From an uncultured Alistipes sp. (lineage in GTDB: Bacteria > Bacteroidota > Bacteroidia > Bacteroidales > Rikenellaceae): a DNA stretch of 64,000 nt. The translations under genes were made by a program, and so were the position numbers. Shown in pieces: positions 34,618 through 43,106 of this stretch; position 1 is the first letter of the stretch, and each line of letters starts with the position of its first letter. The stretch covers positions 112,203-176,202 of the forward strand of contig CALBQR010000062.1 in the NCBI GenBank assembly GCA_937899895.1, written 5' to 3'. The notes beneath the pieces are model-generated. The model saw only the letters and a program-made list of their open reading frames with translations. It did no database searches and was not told the DNA's origin.

Positions 34618-35571
34618 ATGAAAGAACAATTAGAGGCATTGAACACCGTCATCCTGAACTTCGGTGAAGGAGGTATGATGATCGTAAATATCATACTCGC
34701 ATTTGTAATGTTCGGTGTGGCTCTCGGCATCAAAACCGAAACATTCAAAAAGGTATTTACCAGCCCCAAATCGGTAATCGTAGGTGTATTGTTACAGTGG
34801 GTGGCACTGCCCGCCGTTACATTCGCCATCGCTCTGGCTTTGAGTCCGCTGATTACGCCGATGGTGGCATTGGGTATGATTCTGGTGGCATCGTGCCCCG
34901 GTGGCAATATCTCGAACTTCATCTCGTCGCTCTCGAAGGGTAATATCGAGTTGTCGGTGTCGATGACCGCCATTACAACTGCGGCTGCTCCCGTTGTAAC
35001 CCCGATCAACTTCTACGTTTGGGGTACGCTTTATAGCAACATTATCGCCGTACATAGCGATATTCCGCGTCTGGTAATCCCATTTATGCCTATGTTGGAG
35101 CAGATCCTGCTGTTGCTCGGTGTGCCTATCGTGCTGGGTATAATCTTTGCGCACTACTTCCCAAATGCCACAAAGAAGATCACAAAGCCCGCGCAGGTGA
35201 TTTCGATCCTGCTCTTCCTCGGTATGGTGATCGTATCGTTCTCGCAGAATTTCCAGATTTTCCTCGATAATATCTTCTATGTCTTCTTTATCGTGCTGTT
35301 GCACAATGCTGCGGCATTGGGTACGGGCTATTTCGGCGGTAAGTTGGCAAAGGTTCCGCAGGCAGATCGTCGTTCGTTGACTGTCGAGGTCGGTATTCAG
35401 AATTCAGGTCTTGGTTTGATATTGCTCTTCAACACGGCAATCTTCCCGCCCGAAATCTGGCACGGCCACTACGGAGGTATGCTGTTCATTACGGCTTGGT
35501 GGGGCATCTGGCACATCATATCGGGATTGACGGTGGCATATATGTTCCGCCGCACACCTATTGAGGAGTAA
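34618..35571 (+). CDS. Bile acid:sodium symporter-family (BASS) transporter
   Basis: 317 residues from ATG 34618 (MKEQLEALNTVILN); the frame is open to 34516 but the added residues look like leader. It has about nine to ten membrane helices with the family motif ILVASCPGGNISNFISSLSKGN and GIQNSGLGLILLFN, the two crossing regions that bind sodium and substrate. Family members carry bile acids, pantoate, keto acids and other organic anions, so the substrate is open. It is followed after 22 bp by an acyltransferase and then an outer membrane protein in one direction, suggesting cotranscription. Confidence 0.88.
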   Translation: MKEQLEALNTVILNFGEGGMMIVNIILAFVMFGVALGIKTETFKKVFTSPKSVIVGVLLQWVALPAVTFAIALALSPLITPMVALGMILVASCPGGNISNFISSLSKGNIELSVSMTAITTAAAPVVTPINFYVWGTLYSNIIAVHSDIPRLVIPFMPMLEQILLLLGVPIVLGIIFAHYFPNATKKITKPAQVISILLFLGMVIVSFSQNFQIFLDNIFYVFFIVLLHNAAALGTGYFGGKLAKVPQADRRSLTVEVGIQNSGLGLILLFNTAIFPPEIWHGHYGGMLFITAWWGIWHIISGLTVAYMFRRTPIEE

Positions 35572-35593
35572 AACAAGAGAGAAAGTGAGAAAA

Positions 35594-36928
35594 ATGAAGA
35601 AGGAGAAGAAGATTCAAGACTACGATTGGCTGTATAACCTATTGCGCTATTATGTCGATTTCGTACTGAAATTATCATATCGCAATGTACGATATAACGG
35701 TTTGGAGCGTCTGCCGCAGAATAGCGCGGTGATCTATGCCCCGAACCACACCAACGCACTGATGGATGCGTTGGTAATCTTGGCAATGGACCGCAAACCG
35801 AAGGTCTTTGTGGCGCGTGCTGACATCTTCAAGAACAAGACGGCAGCCAAGTTGTTCCGTTTCTTGAAGATTATGCCCATTATGCGTATGCGCGACGGCA
35901 TCGACGAGGTGCGCAAGAATGATGAGACAATCGCAAAGGCGGTCGATGTATTGCGCGATCACATTCCCTTCTGCATCTTCCCCGAAGGCACTCATCAGGC
36001 GAAATATTCATCGTTGCCCCTCTCGAAAGGTATCTTCCGTATCGCCTTCCAGGCGCAGGAGATGATGCCCGATATGCCGCTGTATATTGTTCCTGTCGGT
36101 ATTCGTTACGGTAGTTTCTTCCGTTTCCGTTCGACGGTGCGTGTGCAGATTGGCGAGCCGATCAATATTGGCGAATTTGTCGAGGAGCACTCGTTCTATG
36201 AGCAGCAGATCCAGATCAATCTGCTACGCGATATGCTGACCGAGCGAATGAAGTCGTCGATCTTCTATATTCCCGACGATGAGGATTACGCAGCTACATA
36301 CGAGGTTTGCGCTGCGGTTGTGAAGAGACAGGCTCAATTGGTTAAGGGTCCTTCGGAGAATGCACACCTCCACCCGCTCGATGTCCATTTCAAGGCCAAC
36401 AATCGCACCGTATGGCAGATTACACATATGAAGGAAGATGAGCCGGAGCGCGCAGCACAGCTGCTCAAACTTGGCCGTGAGGCGGCAGAGATTCGTCGCT
36501 CGAAGCACATCAGCCTCGGCTCGGTTTCGATCAAATATCCCTTCTGGTCGCGCCTGTTGAAGCTGATTTTCTTCCTTGCCTTCTTACCGTACTGCCTTGC
36601 AGTATCGTTCTTCACGCTGCCGATTAAGATCGTGCTGGCTCTGATTTTCAAGAAGATGAAGGATCACGTCTTCCGCAACTCGGTGCGCTATCTGGTCAAT
36701 CTGCTGATGTGGCCCGTACTGATGTTGATCTATGGCATCGTGGCATTTGTAATACTGCCCTGGCAGTGGGCATTGCCCTTCACAGTGCTGTTGTTGCCTG
36801 CGCCGATTGTGGCACACGAGACGTGGCGTTTGGCCCGACTGCTTATCTCCGATATCCGTTTCTTGATGAATGGAGAGCTGCGTGGCAAATACAAGAAGAT
36901 TCGAGAAATTATATTTAACAAAAAATAA
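35594..36928 (+). CDS. PlsC-like acyltransferase with C-terminal membrane region
   Basis: 444 residues from ATG 35594. The acyltransferase domain (about 35-230) has the block APNHTNALMDALVI containing the catalytic His, and the FPEGTH block with its acidic residue. After a soluble linker, the last ~120 residues hold about three to four membrane helices (FLAFLPYCLAVSFFTLPIKIVLALIF and beyond). It is longer than the usual 240-residue PlsC; Bacteroidetes commonly have such extended versions. It probably acylates a glycerophospholipid or other lipid at the inner membrane. It is 13 bp before the outer membrane protein gene. Confidence 0.87.
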   Translation: MKKEKKIQDYDWLYNLLRYYVDFVLKLSYRNVRYNGLERLPQNSAVIYAPNHTNALMDALVILAMDRKPKVFVARADIFKNKTAAKLFRFLKIMPIMRMRDGIDEVRKNDETIAKAVDVLRDHIPFCIFPEGTHQAKYSSLPLSKGIFRIAFQAQEMMPDMPLYIVPVGIRYGSFFRFRSTVRVQIGEPINIGEFVEEHSFYEQQIQINLLRDMLTERMKSSIFYIPDDEDYAATYEVCAAVVKRQAQLVKGPSENAHLHPLDVHFKANNRTVWQITHMKEDEPERAAQLLKLGREAAEIRRSKHISLGSVSIKYPFWSRLLKLIFFLAFLPYCLAVSFFTLPIKIVLALIFKKMKDHVFRNSVRYLVNLLMWPVLMLIYGIVAFVILPWQWALPFTVLLLPAPIVAHETWRLARLLISDIRFLMNGELRGKYKKIREIIFNKK

Positions 36929-36941
36929 AGACCTGCATACT

Positions 36942-38354
36942 ATGAAAAAGCTTGCGATCCTACTCGTTGCAGCCATTTTTGCAACAACCATTCAGGCACA
37001 GAGCGTCGAAAATGGCGACAGCCCTGCACCCGCAAAGAAAGAGATTATCAAAACGGGATATAACTTTGGCCCGCTGCCTGCCGTAGCGTTCGATGCCGAT
37101 AAGGGCTTCCAGCTGGGTGCCCTGCTCAATATCTACGACTTTGGCGACGGCTCGACCTACCCCAATACGCGCCAGCAGTGGTATTTCGAGGCCTCGTTCT
37201 TTACCAAAGGCTCGCAGTTGTATGTCGTATCGTATGACAACCGTTTCTGGATTCCCGGCGTACGTTTCTCGACCGCACTGACCATCACCAACGACAAGGC
37301 GATGGACTTCTACGGCTTCAACGGTTACCAATCGTACTACGATTACCAAAAGGTGCTCGATGGTAAGAAGAATGACGATATGTATATCTACACCCCGAAG
37401 TACCGCACCAACCGTTTGGCAGCTCTGTTCAAGGCCGATTTCGTGGGTAAGATCGGCAAGACTCCGCTGTCGTGGGAGGCCGGTTACCATTTGAGCTACT
37501 TCAAGCAGGGCGCTATCAACCGCGATAAGATCAACAAGAACAAAGACGAGAATAAGATGTTCCCCGACTCGGAGCCGACGCTCTTTGAGCAGTATCGTGA
37601 GTGGGGTATTATCAAAGACTCGGAGGCTGACGGCGGTCTGAATAGCACCGTGCGCGTGGGTCTGTTGTTCGATACCCGCGACAAGGAGGGTGCGCCCTCG
37701 CGCGGTGTGTGGGCCGAAGCTCACGTGATGTTGGCCCCCAAGTGGTTAGGCACGTCGAACCCCTACTACAAGTACTCGGCTACGTTCCGCCACTATGTGC
37801 CCATCGTGTCGAATGACCGACTGACCTTCGCCTACCGATTGAACTATGAGGGTACCTTCGGCCGTAAGGCTCCCTACTACATTCTGCCCTATCTGACCAC
37901 CGTGGGCCCGACCTACGACCGCGATGGTATGGGTGGCTTCCGCACCGTGCGCGGTATTATGCGTAACCGTGTGCAGGGTCTTGATATGGCGTCGTACAAT
38001 GCCGAACTGCGTTGGCGCTTCGTGCAGTTCACCCTCTGGAAGCAGAATATCGCTTTCGGCTTGAACGTATTTAGCGATGGTACGATGGTAACCAAGGGTT
38101 ACGATATGACGTTCGGTCGCACGTTGGAGGAGTTCGCAACCCAGAACGAGTACGAGAAGGCCCGCGAGGAGTATAACGCCTATATGGCAAAGGGCACCGA
38201 GCGCGATCGCCCGCATATCACCGTGGGTGGCGGTTTCCGATTCATTATGAATCAGAACTTTATCGTCTGCTTGGAGTACGGTAAGCCTATCGGCAAGCTC
38301 GCAAAGCAGGACGGAAAGGGCGCGTTCTATATCAATACGGGCTATCTGTTCTAA
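36942..38354 (+). CDS. Outer membrane surface-antigen (D15/Omp85 C-terminal type) protein
   Basis: 470 residues from ATG 36942, with signal peptide MKKLAILLVAAIFATTIQA. The mature part is rich in alternating beta strands and ends with aromatic YINTGYLF, a usual barrel end. The middle (YLTTVGPTYDRDGMGGFRTVRG) recalls the G-x-R-G-aromatic loop of the Bac_surface_Ag family. No POTRA domains are present, so this is a short barrel-only member. Function is unknown; it may be a lipid- or protein-handling barrel linked to the acyltransferase upstream. A strong terminator follows. Confidence 0.8.
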   Translation: MKKLAILLVAAIFATTIQAQSVENGDSPAPAKKEIIKTGYNFGPLPAVAFDADKGFQLGALLNIYDFGDGSTYPNTRQQWYFEASFFTKGSQLYVVSYDNRFWIPGVRFSTALTITNDKAMDFYGFNGYQSYYDYQKVLDGKKNDDMYIYTPKYRTNRLAALFKADFVGKIGKTPLSWEAGYHLSYFKQGAINRDKINKNKDENKMFPDSEPTLFEQYREWGIIKDSEADGGLNSTVRVGLLFDTRDKEGAPSRGVWAEAHVMLAPKWLGTSNPYYKYSATFRHYVPIVSNDRLTFAYRLNYEGTFGRKAPYYILPYLTTVGPTYDRDGMGGFRTVRGIMRNRVQGLDMASYNAELRWRFVQFTLWKQNIAFGLNVFSDGTMVTKGYDMTFGRTLEEFATQNEYEKAREEYNAYMAKGTERDRPHITVGGGFRFIMNQNFIVCLEYGKPIGKLAKQDGKGAFYINTGYLF

Positions 38355-38377
38355 TTCACAACTCGTCATTAAAGGTT

Positions 38378-38408
38378 AATAGCCGCGCCCCATTGGAGCG
38401 CGGCTATT
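38378..38408. terminator. Terminator between the Omp gene and the DUF819 gene
   Basis: AATAGCCGCGC pairs perfectly with GCGCGGCTATT around a 9-nt loop, with a T-run on the plus strand. The two genes are convergent. Confidence 0.85.
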
Positions 38409-38427
38409 TTGTATCTATTTGAGAGTC

Positions 38428-39594
38428 CTACAACAGTTCCAACAGTTTGGCAATAAGGACTCCGAAATGGTTACCGAGTGCATAGCCGACAATACCCGCT
38501 GCAAGGCCCGTAACCAGCGCATTTTTGTTGCGCATAGCCGCCGAGGTCATCGGCACAAACGGGGGCGAGTTGATGAACGACACCGACGACACCATCATCG
38601 AGTCGGCGTCGATGCGCAGCAAGCGGCACAAAAGGGCGTGGATTGCCAGCGACCCGAAAATGGCTACCGTGAGGAATATCAGCAAATTAACACCTCCCTC
38701 AACTTGCAGGTTCGAGAAGTCGGCCATCGAAGCGATTGCGATACTGAAAATATAGATTAGGTACATTCCTGCATCGTAGCTCGTATCCCACTCGCGAACC
38801 TTCGGAAAGAACGATGCCACAACGCCCAAAGTCGTAAGCAACAGAATAAAGACAACCATAAACCACCCATCAGGCATCAGCAGAGCCACAACGGCCGACA
38901 CAGCGACAATCGCAAGCGTCAGCAACAGCACCTTACCGAGCTGTCGTATACCCTCACGCGAGAGCAGTTTGCGATAGGGATTCTCCTGCGTCTTTGCAAT
39001 TTGGCGGTCAATCTCCTCCTGATCTCGCTGCGAAATCTCCTTCCTGCCCTCTCCGTACAAGCGGCGGAACATCGGAATACCCACACTGAGCAGGAACACC
39101 AAATAGAGGAACGAGAGAACAATATCGTAGGAGCTCATCAGAACATAGTTCTCACTATCAACACGGAAGATCGCCTGCAACGCCGCTGCATTGACCATAC
39201 CGCCGGTGTACATACCCGACATAATGCCACCAATCTGCGCTCCCTGCTCGACATAGCGACCAAAGAACAGATAGCCGATTACAATCGCAATACCGGCCGA
39301 AAGAAAGCCACTTGCGCAGAGCTTGACTTGCAGACGGAGCTCCTTGCGCGAGAAGGTACAACCAAACAGCATCATCGGAATCGCCAACGGAACGGCGATA
39401 TTGGGCAGCAGATCCTGCAACACAGCCATTTCTGGCGGGTTATATGGCAAGTTTCCAATCGTCATACCGATAGCATAAAGGACCATAATCGGACCGAGTT
39501 TGCCGAGCCAACTATACTTTCGGCAGAGCCAGATAACCACCGCCGGAGTCAGACAGTAGATAGCAAGTAGGAGAATGTAATTTACAATTGACAT
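38428..39594 (-). CDS. DUF819-family membrane protein
   Basis: 388 residues from the ATG at 39594 (MSIVNYILLLAIYCLTPAV); the frame extends to 39651 but crosses the -7 box. It has about ten hydrophobic segments and a charged cytoplasmic loop in the middle (EISQRDQEEIDRQIAKTQENPYRK). The DUF819 family is uncharacterised and related in shape to sodium-coupled carriers. A dead partial paralogue lies 4 kb away at 34038-34264. It follows the thiamine-uptake operon on the same strand but has its own promoter box. Confidence 0.86.
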   Translation of the reverse strand: MSIVNYILLLAIYCLTPAVVIWLCRKYSWLGKLGPIMVLYAIGMTIGNLPYNPPEMAVLQDLLPNIAVPLAIPMMLFGCTFSRKELRLQVKLCASGFLSAGIAIVIGYLFFGRYVEQGAQIGGIMSGMYTGGMVNAAALQAIFRVDSENYVLMSSYDIVLSFLYLVFLLSVGIPMFRRLYGEGRKEISQRDQEEIDRQIAKTQENPYRKLLSREGIRQLGKVLLLTLAIVAVSAVVALLMPDGWFMVVFILLLTTLGVVASFFPKVREWDTSYDAGMYLIYIFSIAIASMADFSNLQVEGGVNLLIFLTVAIFGSLAIHALLCRLLRIDADSMMVSSVSFINSPPFVPMTSAAMRNKNALVTGLAAGIVGYALGNHFGVLIAKLLELL

Positions 39595-39626
39595 ACTATG
39601 TATTTGATTATTCGGGCATAAAGATA

Positions 39627-39634
39627 CAAATATA
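39627..39634 (-). promoter_or_regulatory. Probable -7 box of the DUF819 gene
   Basis: The minus strand reads TATATTTG, 32 bp upstream of the ATG at 39594. It implies transcription independent of the riboswitch-controlled genes upstream. Confidence 0.6.
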
Positions 39635-39683
39635 ATGGTAAAAATAGTCATCTTGCCCCAAAATAATCGACCCTACCCTGCTA

Positions 39684-40274
39684 TCAAGTTGTCGCTTCGT
39701 ACGATCTCATCACGCGTCGCCAACGCAGATAGCCCGCAACGGCCATCACCGAATAGAGCGCATAAAGCCCGGCCGTAATGGGAATACCCTTATAGATATA
39801 TAGCCCCACCGTTATCACATCGACCGCCAGCCAGACCAGCCACTGCTCGACATATTTGCGCGAGAGAAGCCAATATGCCACAATGCACAACGCCGTGGTC
39901 AGCGAATCCAAGAACGGAACTGTGCTATCGGTACATTTGCTCAAAAAGAGGAAGATCGCCCCGTGCAAAAGCAGATACACACCGACAACTGCCACCCATA
40001 CGGCAGAGGGTGTGGAGGCGATCCGCAACTCGCTCTTGCGATCGTGTCGTTTCACTCCGCGACTCCATACTATCAAGCCGTAAATGCCTGCTGCTATGTA
40101 ATATAGCTGCATTGCAAAGTCGGCATAGAGACCCGAACGAAAATAGAGCGTGCCGTGAACTATGGGCATCACCAGCCCCACGACCCAGAGCCAGATATTG
40201 GCCTTATATTCCAACCAGAGGTAGAGCAGTCCAAGCACTACACCCACAATTTGAAGAGCGAGTCTCCAATCCAT
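39684..40274 (-). CDS. pnuT: PnuC-family transporter, probable thiamine carrier (PnuT)
   Basis: The 196-residue protein has seven to eight membrane helices and the PnuC pattern, notably SRKYVEQWLVWLAVDVITVGLYIYKGIPITAGLY near the C-terminus. PnuC relatives move nicotinamide riboside, riboflavin or thiamine by facilitated diffusion. The TPP riboswitch upstream and the TonB receptor only 6 bp away point to thiamine, the arrangement described for Bacteroidetes. The usual third gene, a thiamine pyrophosphokinase, is not next to it here. Confidence 0.88.
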   Translation of the reverse strand: MDWRLALQIVGVVLGLLYLWLEYKANIWLWVVGLVMPIVHGTLYFRSGLYADFAMQLYYIAAGIYGLIVWSRGVKRHDRKSELRIASTPSAVWVAVVGVYLLLHGAIFLFLSKCTDSTVPFLDSLTTALCIVAYWLLSRKYVEQWLVWLAVDVITVGLYIYKGIPITAGLYALYSVMAVAGYLRWRRVMRSYEATT

Positions 40275-40280
40275 CGTGCG

Positions 40281-42545
40281 TTAAAATTTAATGGTTACAT
40301 TTGCCAACAGATGCAGCGGAGCCTGCGGGAAGTAGTATGCCTCATCGTATCGCTCGCCATCCCACATATAGGAGTAGCCGTAGCCATTGCTGCAATATTT
40401 GGCATTGAAGAGGTTGTAGATCGTTACGCCAAATCGCACACTCTTCGCCGTGCGCGTACGGAGCGTATATGCCAGGTCGAGGTTCGCAACGCAGTAGCTA
40501 TCGAGCGAGAGAGCCTCGATTTCGTTGTTGGTAAAATATTGCTTACCAACATATTGCGCACGAAGAACAGCCTCAAAACCCTTTACGTGCAGATCGGCAT
40601 AGAGCGAACCCATAACGTCGGGCGAATAGGCGATGGTCATCGTTCCGAGATTCTGATTGTAGGTCGGGCTGTCGGCCAGCAGATCGACATAATTGAGTAT
40701 CTTATTACGGCTCAATGTCGCATTGCCGCCCAATGTCAGCCAACGGGCCACACTCCACGCCGCCGAGAGTTCAACGCCACAACGATAGCTGTCGGGCACA
40801 TTAACATTCAGCGCATCGGAACTGTCATTGACCAATCCGGTCGGAATAAGTTGGTCCTTATAGCGCATATAGTAGAGATTCACACCCAACTGCAAACGCG
40901 GTGCAGAGTACTGATAACCAAGTTCATAATCATACAGTCGCTCCGATGTAGGCTGCGTCTGATCGGCCGCAAAACGGTAGCGGTCGGTGAAATCCGAACG
41001 GGTAGGCTCGTTATGCGCAATGGCCGCCGAAGCGTAGAGTTTATGGCGAAGTGCAAAGGCATAGCTCAAACCAATACGCGGATTGAGGAAGTGATATCTC
41101 TCATCCACATTGATCGGCTGCATCTGCATTGTGTTCCAATCGAAATTGTCATTCACACCCCACGCCTTATAGCTCACAAAGCGATATTGCAGATCGGCAT
41201 AGATATCCAACCCCTTGGCTGCGCGCCACAGACCTTTGACAAAGATATTTGCATCCTGCTTATCGACATCATTGTCGTACCATCGACCGCCAATCGCGCT
41301 ACTCTCAAATCCATCGACCCACATCAACTCGCCCCAATGCGGACAAGTGTAGTAGCTCCACGCACCACCCATCAGCAGTTGCAGACGCTCGGTGTTGTAG
41401 GCCGCCGTCAGATTTACGCCCGTAGTGTGGTTACGCATAAGCTTTACACGCACCATATCGGCCTCAACGTCTGAATCCTTGATGCCGAGGTTGCCATATT
41501 CGAGCAGCGTACGCTCGGCCTTATATTGGTTATAGTAGCCGTAGCCATAGGTGTAAAAGCCCATTGCCGAGAGCGACCAGCGATCCGTAAAACGGTGGTT
41601 AAGGATCAGCTGATTATTGATTTGCAGATAGTTATCCGTATGATCGTCATAATAATCGACGTGCGTACCATCGGCCAGAATATACGGACCACTCGACGTC
41701 TCGTACTGTCCCTCGGTATGGTAGCGGCGACCATAAAGCTCCATCTCCTCCTTCGTCGCACCCGTATAGGTCAGGTAGGTCTTCGCTTTGCCACCAAACG
41801 AGAGCAACTTCACACTCGTACGCGACCCATACTTCGCCGCCTGAAACATATAGGATTTAAGATCGGTCATACCGCGATCGACGTAACCGTCAGAGCCGAT
41901 ATGCGTCGCGCGAGCATCAATGGTCCAGCCTCCACGCATCAACCCCGAACTAATAGCAATCGCCTGTTTATTAGTATTATACGAACCATACGAAAACGAC
42001 ACTTCACCCCCAAACGCGGCCATCGCAGGGGCCGTTGTCATACTCACTGCGCCGCCAAAAGCACCCGTTCCGTTTGTCGAGGTACCTGCACCGCGCTGCA
42101 CCTGCACATCACCAACGGCCGAGATCAGGTCGGGCGTATCGTACCAATAGGTCGAATGTGAGTCGGGATTGTTGAGCATCATTCCGTTCACGGTAACATT
42201 GATACGCTTTGCATCCGTACCTCGCAGACGTATCGAGGTCGCACCGATACCAATGCCCGTCTCGTTGGTCGCAATCATCGAGGGCGTGAGAGCAAGCAGC
42301 GAGGGTATATCCAAGCCGTAGTTGTTTCGCTCGATCTGTTCGTGTGAGATGTTGGTGTAAGCTACGGGGGTTGTCTCAACCGCCCTTGTTGCAACGACAT
42401 TGATCTGTTGCAAATCGGCCTGAAAGGCAATCGTGTCTTGCGGAGAATCAACCGCAGAGGTGAACTGTTTTTGCGTGTGGCTCTGCGCCACAGCTACGCC
42501 CAGCGATAATATCGCCACAGCAAAAGTCAAAAAATTCCTTTTCAT
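40281..42545 (-). CDS. TonB-dependent receptor for thiamine uptake (OMR1-type)
   Basis: The 754-residue protein has signal peptide MKRNFLTFAVAILSLGVAVA. A TonB-box and plug domain (about 45-165, with INVVATRAVETTPVAY, SIRLRGTDAKRINVTVNGM and VQRGAGTSTNGTGAFGGAV) is followed by a barrel ending in LLANVTIKF. It has no CarboxypepD domain, unlike SusC. A TPP riboswitch lies just upstream, so thiamine or a derivative is the likely cargo across the outer membrane. It is followed by PnuT as the inner membrane step. Confidence 0.9.
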   Translation of the reverse strand: MKRNFLTFAVAILSLGVAVAQSHTQKQFTSAVDSPQDTIAFQADLQQINVVATRAVETTPVAYTNISHEQIERNNYGLDIPSLLALTPSMIATNETGIGIGATSIRLRGTDAKRINVTVNGMMLNNPDSHSTYWYDTPDLISAVGDVQVQRGAGTSTNGTGAFGGAVSMTTAPAMAAFGGEVSFSYGSYNTNKQAIAISSGLMRGGWTIDARATHIGSDGYVDRGMTDLKSYMFQAAKYGSRTSVKLLSFGGKAKTYLTYTGATKEEMELYGRRYHTEGQYETSSGPYILADGTHVDYYDDHTDNYLQINNQLILNHRFTDRWSLSAMGFYTYGYGYYNQYKAERTLLEYGNLGIKDSDVEADMVRVKLMRNHTTGVNLTAAYNTERLQLLMGGAWSYYTCPHWGELMWVDGFESSAIGGRWYDNDVDKQDANIFVKGLWRAAKGLDIYADLQYRFVSYKAWGVNDNFDWNTMQMQPINVDERYHFLNPRIGLSYAFALRHKLYASAAIAHNEPTRSDFTDRYRFAADQTQPTSERLYDYELGYQYSAPRLQLGVNLYYMRYKDQLIPTGLVNDSSDALNVNVPDSYRCGVELSAAWSVARWLTLGGNATLSRNKILNYVDLLADSPTYNQNLGTMTIAYSPDVMGSLYADLHVKGFEAVLRAQYVGKQYFTNNEIEALSLDSYCVANLDLAYTLRTRTAKSVRFGVTIYNLFNAKYCSNGYGYSYMWDGERYDEAYYFPQAPLHLLANVTIKF

Positions 42546-42589
42546 CGCTTTTAAGTTAAAAAGTTAAAAACACAGAAAAGGGGTATGTT

Positions 42590-42685
42590 TGTCGATTACG
42601 CTACTCCCGGTCTCGGCATTACCCGTATCCGGTACAATGGGTATAATCTCAGCCTGATAGTAAGGCACCCCTTATGAATGTCGGG
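42590..42685 (-). promoter_or_regulatory. TPP riboswitch (THI element)
   Basis: On the minus strand the sequence contains GGGGTGCC, then AGGCTGAGATTATACCC (with the invariant CUGAGA), then ACCGGATACGGGTAATGCCG and GGGAGTAGCG. This matches the conserved helices and pyrimidine-sensing CUGAGA loop of TPP aptamers (core 42599-42672). It sits about 50 nt before the TonB receptor start. Thiamine pyrophosphate binding should turn off the receptor and PnuT; the downstream expression platform is A-rich and I cannot tell termination from translational control. Confidence 0.93.
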
Positions 42686-42686
42686 G

Positions 42687-42694
42687 CAAAGTTA
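42687..42694 (-). promoter_or_regulatory. -7 box before the TPP riboswitch
   Basis: The minus strand reads TAACTTTG immediately before the aptamer, giving a transcript that begins at the riboswitch. Confidence 0.65.
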
Positions 42695-42863
42695 CAAATT
42701 TTTTCGCAATCTCCACCACGCCCCGCACAAAATCCTGCACCGCGAACTATGATTGGCCGTTATCTTTGCTGTTGCAATTACTAACTTTAATGGTATAAAG
42801 ACGACGGCAAAAGCCGTAGAAACGGGGCGTAAAAAAGGGCGTAAATTTATCTTCTGAAACAAA

Positions 42864-42899
42864 AAAGTGCGCTACAATCACTTGTAACGCACTTTTTTT
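42864..42899. terminator. Terminator of tRNA-Cys
   Basis: AAGTGCG-CTACAA pairs with TTGTAACGCACTT. T-runs on both strands allow use in either direction. Confidence 0.8.
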
Positions 42900-42900
42900 G

Positions 42901-42971
42901 AGGTCTGAAGCGGATTCGAACCGCTGTAGCAGCTTTTGCAGAGCTGTGCCTAGCCGCTCGGCCATCAGACC
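42901..42971 (-). tRNA. tRNA-Cys (anticodon GCA)
   Basis: A 71-nt cloverleaf on the minus strand has acceptor GGTCTGA/TCAGACC, anticodon stem CAGCT/AGCTG with loop CTGCAAA (anticodon GCA), and T arm GCGG-TTCGAAT-CCGC. The discriminator is T, as expected for cysteine tRNA. CCA is not encoded. Confidence 0.93.
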
Positions 42972-43106
42972 ACATTTGCTCCATTTCGGGACTGCAAATA
43001 TACGGCTTATTTCTCAATTTCCAAACTTTCGAGCAAATCTTTCGTGTTTTTTACAAATTTTCGAGTTTATTTTTATAAATTTGTAATTATTCAAAACCTC
43101 CTTGTA

